Of a stretch of DNA of 37,978 nt, positions 28,107-37,377 are shown piece by piece. Source of the stretch: an uncultured Caryophanales bacterium (GTDB taxonomy: Bacteria; Bacillota_I; Bacilli_A; RF39; UBA660); NCBI GenBank assembly GCA_947168625.1, contig CAMVMQ010000004.1, forward strand, positions 1 through 37,978, given 5' to 3'. The first letter of the stretch is position 1; every line of letters starts with the position of its first letter. The notes under the pieces were generated by a model that made no database searches, was not told the origin of the DNA, and saw nothing but the letters and a program-made list of their open reading frames with translations. The position numbers were made by a program, and so were the translations under genes.

Positions 28107-29417
28107 TTATCTACGTTTTTTATTTTTACCCTTTTTTATTAAAATAATAGCTAAGGTGATAATCAATACACCTACTAATGCTATAGAAATATATAAATAA
28201 AGATTTGCTTTATCAAGTTTATTCATATAATACATTACTAAATCTTCATTATATCTTTGAATTGTTCCTTCTTCCTTATCGTAGATATACATTCCCTTTT
28301 TACCATTATCTTCATTTTCAGCATATACTAGATAGAATGAGCTTCCTTTTACTTTATCTGACGCAGCATATGTAACGCCTTTCTTAAAATACTGGTATCC
28401 TTCTATTTTATCATCATCGTAAGTAAAAGTAACTTTGGCATAACCACTTGGTAATAATTTTTTAGGTATGCTTAGTAATTTTAAGCTAATGCCATTTACG
28501 TTAATATTCTTATATGGTGTATATTTACCAGTCTTTTCATCATAAATAAAATACTTTGATTCTTTTCCATCAGATAATCCAACTAAAATACTATTGGTTT
28601 TTTTATTTTTATAGCATAATATATCATTTCCATCTATTTTAATAGATGACTTTTCATAACTAACAGGGGTCTCTAATAAACCTTCTTTCCTAATAATAGT
28701 ATATTTTTTATTATTAATCATTACTTCAATTGGATCTAATTCTTTAACAGTAACATTAACAACATATGTCTTAACATTACCATTTTCTGCTTCTACCTTA
28801 ATTTCAAACTTATTTAGTCCTTCAATTACTTCTTTTTCTCCAGTACCACTAATACTAGCTTTACTATCTTCTTTATCTGCATTTATAGTAATTTTCTTTG
28901 TATCATTAGGAACTTCTATACTATACTCTAAGGTGTCTTTGTTAAATTCAGGACTTAAAGAATAACCTTCTACTGAAAGAGCTTTTAGATTATTGTTACT
29001 ACTATAAACTTTAGGGGCAACCACAGCTGGCTGCTTAACACTAATAGATAGGCTCTTATTGTCAAGAGATTGCCATGAATCAGAAGACATATTAGTAATA
29101 CGTACTCCTGAAGTACTACAAGTAACTGTTCCACTTAAAGTAGGTTTAATAGTTATACTATAACTCTTACTCTTAATTGAATTACTAGAGTCATCAAAGA
29201 CCATATCAAGTCCTTCACTTACTCCTGCCCCCTTGCACATAAATGTACCTTCAATACTAACTAGAGGACTATCAGATGATACACTAGCAGTAATTGTAAC
29301 GCTGTTTCCTTTCGTTACTGAAGTATTTCCTCCAATAGTAACACTACTAGCAAAACAATAAGTGCTAAAACTTATGAATAATACTATGCTAATTATCAAA
29401 TATTTAATCTTTCTCAT
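28107..29417 (-). CDS. Membrane-anchored surface protein: cohesin/Big-like N-terminal domain plus cadherin-like beta-sandwich
   Basis: Signal peptide; SVTIGGNTSVTKGNSVTITASVSS...SGTVTCSTSGVRI; SSNNNLKALSVEGYSLSPEFNKDTLEYSIEVPNDTKKITINADKEDSKASISGTGEKEVIEGLNKFEIKVEAENGNVKTYVVNV; C-terminal TM and KKGKNKKRR. Confidence 0.8.
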   Translation of the reverse strand: MRKIKYLIISIVLFISFSTYCFASSVTIGGNTSVTKGNSVTITASVSSDSPLVSIEGTFMCKGAGVSEGLDMVFDDSSNSIKSKSYSITIKPTLSGTVTCSTSGVRITNMSSDSWQSLDNKSLSISVKQPAVVAPKVYSSNNNLKALSVEGYSLSPEFNKDTLEYSIEVPNDTKKITINADKEDSKASISGTGEKEVIEGLNKFEIKVEAENGNVKTYVVNVTVKELDPIEVMINNKKYTIIRKEGLLETPVSYEKSSIKIDGNDILCYKNKKTNSILVGLSDGKESKYFIYDEKTGKYTPYKNINVNGISLKLLSIPKKLLPSGYAKVTFTYDDDKIEGYQYFKKGVTYAASDKVKGSSFYLVYAENEDNGKKGMYIYDKEEGTIQRYNEDLVMYYMNKLDKANLYLYISIALVGVLIITLAIILIKKGKNKKRR

Positions 29418-29426
29418 ATATACCTC

Positions 29427-31916
29427 CTACTGAGTTATTTTCTTATATCCATAATAATCTCTTAATACAGCTAAATAATCAAGCTTATCAACGTTACCAT
29501 CACGATTAACATCTGCTGCTACTTTATAAGCACCACTATACTTTGTATAACCATAATAATCTCTTAAAATAGCTAAATAATCGAGTTTGTCAATAGTACC
29601 ATCCCCATTTACGTCTCCATAAATAACAATATTGTACGAGCTTTCTTTTCCGGCAATTTTAATTTTTAGAGTATCTCCTGTTACAAAAGTGCCACTTTTT
29701 TCTATTCCATTCTTATCATCTACTCGAGCACTGATACCATCACTAACTTTCTTTAGATTATTAATAAGACTATTAATACCTGTATTAATATCTATGCCAT
29801 AAATATAATCATTATTATACTTAATACCACTAGAACTCAACGCCTTATCAACACTTACTTCACTTCTTCTGATATTTAAAATATACTCTTTAACACTACC
29901 ATCTTCAGCTTTAACACTAATATTAATTTTATTTAATCCAACAATTAAATCAAAATTCTTAATATTATCACTTGTACTAGTAGTATCTTCAAATTCATAA
30001 GTTAAATTAATATTATTTACCTCAAATGGAACTTCTAAATTATATTCTAAAGTATTTTTATCAAAAGTAAAATCAAGTTTATCTATAGTTAAACTCTTCA
30101 AACTATTATTACTAGATAAAGTAATATTTTCTTCTTTAGCCTTTTTTATAATAGTTAAATTGTAATAACTAACATCGCCATTTTCTGCAGTAACTGTAAT
30201 AGTTTTTTTATTTTCCCCTGGAAGAAGATTTATAGAACCAGTACCAGACACTGATGCTTTACTACTAATAGAAGAAGCTTCTAGTAATACCTCATTAGTG
30301 GTACTTTCTACTTCAATAAGATAATTAAGATTATTATACTTAAAGTTATCAATATCATCGCCATCTATTTTAATAGTTTTTAGATAGCTATTAGGATTTT
30401 TATTAGCAGGCGCAGCAACTTTATTACTTGGCATATTTTCATAAACTGGAATAATAAAAGCTAAAGGTTCATCAAAAATACCAGATATTGCACTATAACT
30501 ATTATAAGTACTAAGCCCCTCAGTTAAAGGTGCAGTAATATTTTGCATATATTGATGACTATATCTGTTAGAATCAGTGACATTAAATTTCTGAAAATAT
30601 AACGTATTCTGTCCAACACTAATATAATCTTCGCTCAAGAATCTAGCTCCTCCATTAATTGATTTATATGGAGTATCCCATGGTCTTAAATAAGAAGTAC
30701 CACTATGATCTTCTCCCCCCATTGCCCAAACTAGACCATTAATTGCTGGATTACTACCGGTTGCTTTAATATTATAAAAATTATAATATCCTGAATATTT
30801 ATTACCATTATAGGTAAATTCATTACCCAATGAAGCAATACTACCATTTATTCCTTGTTCTTGGAGAACTCTACTAGCCAAATGTACTGGGCTAACATTA
30901 TAATTGTTCGCAGCATCCATAAAAGCCGTAGTATAACTATCTTCACTATACTTTTTATAAAGTCCAGGCATAAAACTATTTCCAAGAATCTTATCAACTA
31001 CATCTGATGTCTGAAAAGATGCTTCATAAGACAAAGACTCAAACATGAAGATATTCTTGGTATTTAAATAATTTCTTGGATCCATAAAATACTTAATTGC
31101 CTCTTCACTAGCATACCACCAATTAACTTCTGTATTATGGCGATAATACTCATCTTTCTCATAACTATAACTATAATCTTTCTTGCTACGATAACCCTCG
31201 CCATATGTGTAATAAACAAGATTCCTTCCTTTTACACTCTCATTTTCGATTACTGTATTCCAATCTAAATTAGTTTTGTACGCGATAAAATTCCATTTAG
31301 GATACATTAAATGAATTTTAGTTAAATCATCTATATAGCTCTCAGGAAAACCAGCTGATTTAAGGCTTTCCTTATACAAAGTAACACTTTCATCATTATC
31401 ATCTACTTCTACATCGGTAATAACATAAGTTCCGCAAACATATCCTTCTTTATTATCTCCGTAAGATACTTTGTACCAGTTTGAGCAATAGCCAGCAGCT
31501 CCTAAAGTATCATCAAGAACAGTCATTTCAGTATCACATGATAATCTATCAATAATTTTACCATTAATACTCTCTCTTACTGTTAATGGATCATCATTCT
31601 CAATACATGATACTTTTCCTTTAATATTCTTATTAACTTTATTAATACTAATATATTCTCCACAAGAAAAGCCTTCAAGAATGCCTTGCTTAATTTGATA
31701 CCATTTACTACAATTATTATTACTACCAGCATTATTATTTAGTATTTCAACTGAAGAATTACAAGAAAGTCCTCCTATTACATTACCATCGATACTACTT
31801 CTTACATTTAATGGGGATGTATCTCCTCCTGAACATATAACGGTCCCAGTATCTGCTTTAACACTGTGTACAATAGATATAAATATTATAAATATAAATA
31901 ATAAATATTTCTTCAT
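29427..31916 (-). CDS. Secreted N-acetylglucosaminidase with two SH3-like domains, cadherin-like beta-sandwich repeats and a C-terminal dockerin
   Basis: Signal peptide; two PLNVRSS/PLTVRES SH3b units; glucosaminidase region (SPVHLASRVLQEQGINGS...YYNFYNI); dockerin YGDVNGDGTIDKLDYLAILRDYYG...AADVNRDGNVDKLDYLAVLRDYYG. Confidence 0.9.
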   Translation of the reverse strand: MKKYLLFIFIIFISIVHSVKADTGTVICSGGDTSPLNVRSSIDGNVIGGLSCNSSVEILNNNAGSNNNCSKWYQIKQGILEGFSCGEYISINKVNKNIKGKVSCIENDDPLTVRESINGKIIDRLSCDTEMTVLDDTLGAAGYCSNWYKVSYGDNKEGYVCGTYVITDVEVDDNDESVTLYKESLKSAGFPESYIDDLTKIHLMYPKWNFIAYKTNLDWNTVIENESVKGRNLVYYTYGEGYRSKKDYSYSYEKDEYYRHNTEVNWWYASEEAIKYFMDPRNYLNTKNIFMFESLSYEASFQTSDVVDKILGNSFMPGLYKKYSEDSYTTAFMDAANNYNVSPVHLASRVLQEQGINGSIASLGNEFTYNGNKYSGYYNFYNIKATGSNPAINGLVWAMGGEDHSGTSYLRPWDTPYKSINGGARFLSEDYISVGQNTLYFQKFNVTDSNRYSHQYMQNITAPLTEGLSTYNSYSAISGIFDEPLAFIIPVYENMPSNKVAAPANKNPNSYLKTIKIDGDDIDNFKYNNLNYLIEVESTTNEVLLEASSISSKASVSGTGSINLLPGENKKTITVTAENGDVSYYNLTIIKKAKEENITLSSNNSLKSLTIDKLDFTFDKNTLEYNLEVPFEVNNINLTYEFEDTTSTSDNIKNFDLIVGLNKINISVKAEDGSVKEYILNIRRSEVSVDKALSSSGIKYNNDYIYGIDINTGINSLINNLKKVSDGISARVDDKNGIEKSGTFVTGDTLKIKIAGKESSYNIVIYGDVNGDGTIDKLDYLAILRDYYGYTKYSGAYKVAADVNRDGNVDKLDYLAVLRDYYGYKKITQ
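29430..29630 (-). repeat. Duplicated Ca-binding dockerin repeat, period about 100 nt
   Basis: D(V/N)NxDGxxDKLDYLAxLRDYYGY occurs twice; the DNA copies near 29450 and 29550 are also similar. Confidence 0.85.
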
Positions 31917-32000
31917 CCAATCTACCTCTAATTAATTATATCATTCTTCTAATCTTTTTTCTACCCCTACTTCTCTATTTTACACCTAGATTGTCAAAAT

Positions 32001-32030
32001 TAAAAAGCAAGCACATAATAGTGCTTACTT
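32001..32030 (-). terminator. Terminator after the 32025..33161 gene
   Basis: Minus strand AAGTAAGCAC-tattat-GTGCTTGCTT-TTTA; stop codon lies in the stem. Confidence 0.82.
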
Positions 32031-33161
32031 TACTCTTCCAACACTTTGATAATTAATTGAGTAGTTGCTTGTTACATCATTACCATTTTGATCATATATA
32101 ATAGCTCTACTAGGAGATATTATATCCTTAGTGTCTGTTTTAATTCTCTCTAATTTGATGCTATTTACTTTATGTCCTTCTACTAAGTTAATAGTGGATA
32201 TATATTCTGGATTACTTGCAAATGATGAATCATCTTGATCTAGTGTGCTTATTGTTATACTTCTCTTTTTAACAGTACAAGTAAGAATATAATCACTATT
32301 TGTATTATCATCCCACTTGTAACTTTTTTCTAATTTAGCAATAACATTATATTTGCCAGCATCAATTGCACTTCTTTGATTTACTATTATTCCATTAGAT
32401 ATCGTAGTTAAAGTTAAATTACTGCCATCATAGATAAGATTAGGATTACATACTGGTCTATTAACGATAGTATTATCTTCCATGCAGTTTATCTTTTCAG
32501 AAGTTTCTCTTTTATGAATAACTTTACTTTTAGTTGAAGTTTCAATACTAATTTCTGCTTTTATCTTCTTGCCAAGTAAATTGGATTGATCATTTTTATC
32601 TTTGCATTCACTAATGTTTCCATGGCAAGATTCCTCGATATAGATGGCAACAAGATATTCATCTTCATTTAAAGTTAAATCCTGCTGTGTATCAGTAAGT
32701 AATAATCTATTATTAGGCATAGTATCATACCTAGGAGATAAATTACCATTATATAAAAGATTATTATTCTTATAAAGTAACCATTTGACACTTTCATCTT
32801 TTAATTCACAATCAATATCAACATTATGAAGGGCAATATCATAAATGCTTTCCTCTGGATTATCAGCATTTCCTGATACCCAAAACTTAAGTTTAAGTAC
32901 TTCTTTTTTATTCATAACAGTATTTATATCACTAGTATCTATTGTCACAGGAATCATCATTCCTTCACTAGATAATACTCTAATATCATTTCCTTCAGTA
33001 TCTTTATCATATCTAATATTAGGGATAATATCCTTAGTAATTAAATTAATATTAGATGTATCACTTGTATTAATAGCAAGAGTTACACCTACTACCGAAA
33101 GCAAGATAACTATAAATAAAAGAGCAATTACCCTAACATTTTTTTTAATAAAATCTTTCAT
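32025..33161 (-). CDS. Membrane-anchored surface protein with MBG/YDG-like C-terminal domains
   Basis: N-terminal TM IALLFIVILLSVVGVTLAI; NLIYDGSNLTL...DAGKYNVIAKLEKSYKWDDN and LVEGHKVNSIKLERI...PSRAIIYDQNGNDVTSNYSINYQSVGRV. Confidence 0.72.
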   Translation of the reverse strand: MKDFIKKNVRVIALLFIVILLSVVGVTLAINTSDTSNINLITKDIIPNIRYDKDTEGNDIRVLSSEGMMIPVTIDTSDINTVMNKKEVLKLKFWVSGNADNPEESIYDIALHNVDIDCELKDESVKWLLYKNNNLLYNGNLSPRYDTMPNNRLLLTDTQQDLTLNEDEYLVAIYIEESCHGNISECKDKNDQSNLLGKKIKAEISIETSTKSKVIHKRETSEKINCMEDNTIVNRPVCNPNLIYDGSNLTLTTISNGIIVNQRSAIDAGKYNVIAKLEKSYKWDDNTNSDYILTCTVKKRSITISTLDQDDSSFASNPEYISTINLVEGHKVNSIKLERIKTDTKDIISPSRAIIYDQNGNDVTSNYSINYQSVGRVK

Positions 33162-33188
33162 TCTTTTTCTCTCCTATTCTCAAGTATA

Positions 33189-33217
33189 ATTATATAATAA
33201 AAGAACTTGAAAAACAA
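33189..33217 (-). promoter_or_regulatory. Promoter of the MBG-like surface protein gene, -35 inside the preceding terminator
   Basis: TTGTTT-N17-TATAAT on the minus strand. Confidence 0.6.
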
Positions 33218-33221
33218 GTCC
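33197..33221 (-). terminator. Terminator after the TtcA-like gene
   Basis: Minus strand GGACTTG-ttttt-CAAGTTC-TTTT; touches the TAG stop. Confidence 0.72.
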
Positions 33222-34042
33222 TATTTATCATAATCTTCTAAAAAAGAATGATAAGTTTTAGCTATTTTATATCCTATAATACAGTTTAAATTTACATTAT
33301 TTAAACTTCTAAAAATATTTAAATCAATATCATTATTCTTTTTTTTAAGTTCTCTTATTAACTCTTTTATTTCTTTTCTCTTACTTATATCTTCTCGACT
33401 AGCCTTTTCAGTAAACGAACATGCACAGTTGATAAAATTAAGTTCATTCTTATCTTTCCAGGCTATAATAGCACTTTCTTTAACTAAGTATAATGGTCTA
33501 ATAAGTTCTAATCCTGGAAAATTATCACTATGTAATTTAGGCATCATTGTCTTTATCTCAGCTCCATAAAACATCGATAATAAAGTAGTTTCAATAACAT
33601 CATCAAAATGATGACCTAAAGCAATCTTATTACATCCCAATTCTTTGGCTTTATTATAAAGAAAGCCTCTTCTCATTTTAGCACACATATAGCAAGGACT
33701 ATCAGGAGATAATTTACCTGCTACTTCAAAAATATCTGATTTGAATATCTCTACTTGTAAATTAAGTTCATTAGCAGTATCCTCTATCATCTTGCGATTA
33801 TAATCACTGTACCCTGGATCCATAACTACGTATTTAGCTTCAAAGGGAAACTTACCATGTCTTATTAATTCTTCTATACATTTAGCCATTAAAAATGAAT
33901 CCTTGCCGCCACTTATACATACCATAATTTTGTCATTTTCCGTAATCAATTCATAATCTTGAACAGCCTTTATAAACTTGCTCCAGATATCTTTACGATA
34001 AGTAGTGATGATACTTCTTTCAACTTCTTTATATTTTTCCAT
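33221..34042 (-). CDS. TtcA-like tRNA 2-thiolation protein (PP-loop ATPase)
   Basis: CISGGKDSFLMAKCIEEL PP-loop; SPCYMCAKMRRGFLYNKAKELGCNKIALGHHFDDVIETTLLSMFYG. Confidence 0.88.
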   Translation of the reverse strand: MEKYKEVERSIITTYRKDIWSKFIKAVQDYELITENDKIMVCISGGKDSFLMAKCIEELIRHGKFPFEAKYVVMDPGYSDYNRKMIEDTANELNLQVEIFKSDIFEVAGKLSPDSPCYMCAKMRRGFLYNKAKELGCNKIALGHHFDDVIETTLLSMFYGAEIKTMMPKLHSDNFPGLELIRPLYLVKESAIIAWKDKNELNFINCACSFTEKASREDISKRKEIKELIRELKKKNNDIDLNIFRSLNNVNLNCIIGYKIAKTYHSFLEDYDK

Positions 34043-34083
34043 ACATTTTCTTCCTCCTCGTTAGTATATCACAAAAAAGATAT

Positions 34084-34473
34084 TTATGGTACCTTTTTAA
34101 TATCATAAATATCGCTAAAAGGAATTTTAATTCCTCCTAGTAGAATAATGTACTTATTATCTAAATCCAGTCTTCTTACTTTTTTCCTAATTGTTAAATA
34201 TTTACCGCCATCTTTATTTACATCCTTTTTAAAATAAACAATGTCATAAATACTCTCTAAATCAACATTTAAAAGTTTATCATTTATTTCTTCTTCTTTA
34301 TCTATACTTATATCTATCTTATTATCCATTACTTTTTCTTCTTCAAGTAATGCTTCTTTATATCCTGTTAAAGCTGCAAAGGGAGCAAAAATACCCGCTC
34401 TAAGTTTTATATTCATCTTCATATGATTAGATTTTGGCCTTTCCAAATTTATAATATCATCATACCTACTCAT
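34084..34473 (-). CDS. YolD-like protein
   Basis: MKMNIKLRAGIFAPFAALTGYKEALLEEEKVMDNKIDISIDKEEEINDKLL; downstream partner of a Y-family polymerase, as in yqjX-yqjW. Start trimmed to MSRYDDI. Confidence 0.82.
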   Translation of the reverse strand: MSRYDDIINLERPKSNHMKMNIKLRAGIFAPFAALTGYKEALLEEEKVMDNKIDISIDKEEEINDKLLNVDLESIYDIVYFKKDVNKDGGKYLTIRKKVRRLDLDNKYIILLGGIKIPFSDIYDIKKVP

Positions 34474-35941
34474 GATGTCCTCCAATCATTTTATTTCGCA
34501 TAATAGTAGTAGCTCCGTCTTCTAAATCCATTCCTTTATATATAGCATTCTTTCCGTATTTCATTTTTATTTCCAAGATAACCTCTTCTACCCTCTTATC
34601 TTCTTCTTGGTCATCAAAAGTATTATTGCTAAATAAGTCTAACTGTTTAATCTTTCCTCTTTTCTTATATTCTTCTTCATTAATAACATCAAATGATACA
34701 TATATTTTTCTTATTAATAAATTTCTTTTAACAATATCATCATATAACTTAAGAATATTATCCATAATTATTCTAAATGAATATGTATAATCTTCAAGTG
34801 AAATACTTTTATGGCTTTCTTTAGGGATTTCTCTTCCGTAATAATCTCTCTTTACTTCACCACTATAACCATTAAAAATATTTTCTCGGTCATAAATAAT
34901 AGTGAGATAAATTCTGTTGCATACAAGGTTTTTCTTAATTAAATCTAGACATAGTAAATCAGTCATTTCTTTAACAATAACTTTAGCTTTTATATAGTCA
35001 TAAGGTTTTAGTAATACTTGACCGCTTGATATACTGTTCATTCTTGGCTTATAGTCTTTTATATCCTTAATAGTACAAGGTTCTATTCCCCAGGCATGAT
35101 CAATAAGTATCTCAGCATTCACACCAAATAACTTATATAATAGTTCTTCATTATATTTATCACTTAAACTTCCTAAAGAACATCTAGCAATATCTCCCAT
35201 TGTATAAAGGTTATTATCCCAAAGTTTCTTTGCATAACCTTTTCCTACACGCCAAAAATCAGTAATAGGTGTATGTTCCCAAAGTAATTTTCGATAGTTT
35301 ATTTCATCTAAAGAAGCAATTCTGACCCCATCATTATCTGCTTTAATATGCTTAGCAACAATATCCATTGCTACTTTTGCTAAATATAGATTAGTACCAA
35401 TACCAGCAGTCGCAGTTATTCCTGTTTCTTTTAATATATCTTTAATAATTTTCATAGTAAGTTCATGAGCATTCATCTTATACATTTCTAAGTAATTAGT
35501 AGCATCAATAAACACTTCATCAATTGAATAGACATGAATATCTTCTTTTGCAATATATTTTAAATAGATATTATATATTTTTGTACTATACTTAATATAT
35601 AAACTCATTCTAGGCTTTGCAATAATAAAATCGAGTTCTAGGTAAGGATTCATTTTTAAAATATTATTATTATATGTTTTATCCGTAAACTTTTTATAAT
35701 TAATATTTTTTCTTCTTTCTTTATTTACTTCTTTTACCTTTCTTTGAACTTCAAATAATCTTTCTCTTCCTCCAATACCATAGGCCTTAAGAGAAGGACT
35801 TACTGCAAGACATATAGTCTTAGAAGTACGTGAAGAATCCGCTACTACTAAATTAGTTGTAAGAGGGTCAAGATCTCTTTCACGACATTCAACGGAAGCA
35901 TAAAAACTCTTTAAATCAATAGCAATATATACTTTATCCAT
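34466..35941 (-). CDS. Y-family DNA polymerase (UmuC/UvrX-like)
   Basis: MDKVYIAIDLKSFYASVECRERDLDPL...VYSIDEVFIDATNYL...ITATAGIGTNLYLAKVAMDIVAKH; start trimmed to 35941. Confidence 0.93.
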   Translation of the reverse strand: MDKVYIAIDLKSFYASVECRERDLDPLTTNLVVADSSRTSKTICLAVSPSLKAYGIGGRERLFEVQRKVKEVNKERRKNINYKKFTDKTYNNNILKMNPYLELDFIIAKPRMSLYIKYSTKIYNIYLKYIAKEDIHVYSIDEVFIDATNYLEMYKMNAHELTMKIIKDILKETGITATAGIGTNLYLAKVAMDIVAKHIKADNDGVRIASLDEINYRKLLWEHTPITDFWRVGKGYAKKLWDNNLYTMGDIARCSLGSLSDKYNEELLYKLFGVNAEILIDHAWGIEPCTIKDIKDYKPRMNSISSGQVLLKPYDYIKAKVIVKEMTDLLCLDLIKKNLVCNRIYLTIIYDRENIFNGYSGEVKRDYYGREIPKESHKSISLEDYTYSFRIIMDNILKLYDDIVKRNLLIRKIYVSFDVINEEEYKKRGKIKQLDLFSNNTFDDQEEDKRVEEVILEIKMKYGKNAIYKGMDLEDGATTIMRNKMIGGHHE

Positions 35942-35957
35942 CTCTACCACCATATTA

Positions 35958-35986
35958 ATTATATAAAATATCCTTCTTTTAGTCAA
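35958..35986 (-). promoter_or_regulatory. Sigma-A-type promoter of the Y-family polymerase gene
   Basis: TTGACT-N17-TATAAT on the minus strand. Confidence 0.78.
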
Positions 35987-36020
35987 CAATTTTATAGTAC
36001 GTATGTTTGCCAATAAATAG

Positions 36021-36051
36021 AAAAAAATATAGAGTTATATTCTCTATATTT
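36021..36051 (-). terminator. Terminator after the lipoprotein gene
   Basis: AAATATAGAG-N7-CTCTATATTT followed by a T-run on the minus strand; stop codon overlaps the stem. Confidence 0.8.
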
Positions 36052-36472
36052 AATTATTAATTGTTACTTTAATATCATTACTATCTAAATCTTTTAAATC
36101 ATTAATATGACCTATCTTAGTATAACTATAATTAGTCGTAAATGACTTATAAAATATTACCAAGCAATTATTCCCGTATAACATTACATCCCCTTTATTT
36201 ATCATTTTAGGAATACTAGGATTTGTAGTAAATCCATTATCTAAATAAACATATTTTTCATTGCCATTTAACTCTTCCATATTAATATCTAAGGGTAATA
36301 TATTTAATAATTCTTTAACGGTTTGGTTATCTTCTAAATCTAAAATATAATCATCATTATCAATTGTAATATTTATCTTATCCATAATATCTTTCACTCT
36401 CTTATCTTCTTTTTTACTAGCACAGCCTACTAATAATAGGAAACAGATAATTATTAATACTGATTTTTTCAT
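36050..36472 (-). CDS. Lipoprotein with cyclophilin-like fold
   Basis: Lipobox LLLVGCAS; KINITIDNDDYILDLEDNQTVKELLNILPLDINMEELNGNEKYVYLDNGFTTNPSIPKMINKGDVMLYGNNCLVIFYKSFTTNYSYTKIGHI. Confidence 0.85.
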   Translation of the reverse strand: MKKSVLIIICFLLLVGCASKKEDKRVKDIMDKINITIDNDDYILDLEDNQTVKELLNILPLDINMEELNGNEKYVYLDNGFTTNPSIPKMINKGDVMLYGNNCLVIFYKSFTTNYSYTKIGHINDLKDLDSNDIKVTINN

Positions 36473-37377
36473 AATTTACTATTTATGTATTTAATTGCTT
36501 CAGTAGAGGCTACTGCTCCATCACTTGTGGCTGTTACTAACTGTCTTAAATTCTTAGTGCGAGCATCTCCTGCTACAAAAATACCCTTTCTATTAGTATG
36601 ACAATTTTCTTTAGCTATAATATATCCCTTATCATCCAAATTAATAATCTTAGCAAAATTTTGATTTTCTGGTATTTGACCGACTGCTATAAAAAGAGCT
36701 GATATTTTTAATTCTTTTCTATTATTATCAATGTCCATTACTTCAATACTATCTAGTTTATAACTTCCGTTTAACTTAGTTACATTACTATTATAGATAA
36801 AAGTAATATTATCTTTTTCTTTTAATTTATTTAATGTAGATTCTTCCCCTTTAAAAGTATTCCTTCGATGAATTAAATATACTCTACTTGCAATATCTGA
36901 TAAATATATAGCATCTTCTAAAGCAGTATTTCCTCCCCCTACTACTGCTACTATTTTGCCTTTATAAAAAGCTCCATCACAAGTAGCACAATATGATACT
37001 CCTTTTCCTACTAAATCGCCTTCATTAACAAGGCCTAATTTTCTATTTTCACTTCCTGTTGCAAGTATTAAAGCTTTGCATTTATATTTGCCATTATTAG
37101 TTACTACTTCCTTATACTTAGAATAATTTTTAATTTCAATTACCTTATCAAAAACAAACTCAGTACCTGATTCTTTTGCCTGATTATACATATTAGTAGC
37201 CAAGTCAAAACCAGATATATGATTATTAGCGGGATAATTTTCTATATCCAAAGTATTAATAATTTGTCCACCATAAGCTTTTGCCTCAAGGACTAAGACT
37301 TTTTTATTAGCACGCCTAGCATATATGGCGGATGTTAACCCTGCTGGTCCTGCTCCTACTACAATAATATCATGCAT
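36469..37377 (-). CDS. trxB: Thioredoxin reductase
   Basis: VVGAGPAGLTSAIYARRANKKVLVLEA; CATCDGAFYKGKIVAVVGGGNTALEDA. Confidence 0.96.
   Translation of the reverse strand: MHDIIVVGAGPAGLTSAIYARRANKKVLVLEAKAYGGQIINTLDIENYPANNHISGFDLATNMYNQAKESGTEFVFDKVIEIKNYSKYKEVVTNNGKYKCKALILATGSENRKLGLVNEGDLVGKGVSYCATCDGAFYKGKIVAVVGGGNTALEDAIYLSDIASRVYLIHRRNTFKGEESTLNKLKEKDNITFIYNSNVTKLNGSYKLDSIEVMDIDNNRKELKISALFIAVGQIPENQNFAKIINLDDKGYIIAKENCHTNRKGIFVAGDARTKNLRQLVTATSDGAVASTEAIKYINSKL

Noticed and set aside
29430-29630. Periodic ~100-nt repeat considered as a CRISPR or satellite repeat
   Set aside because: It is coding: the two calcium-binding repeats of a dockerin domain; no array of short identical repeats with spacers exists in the window.
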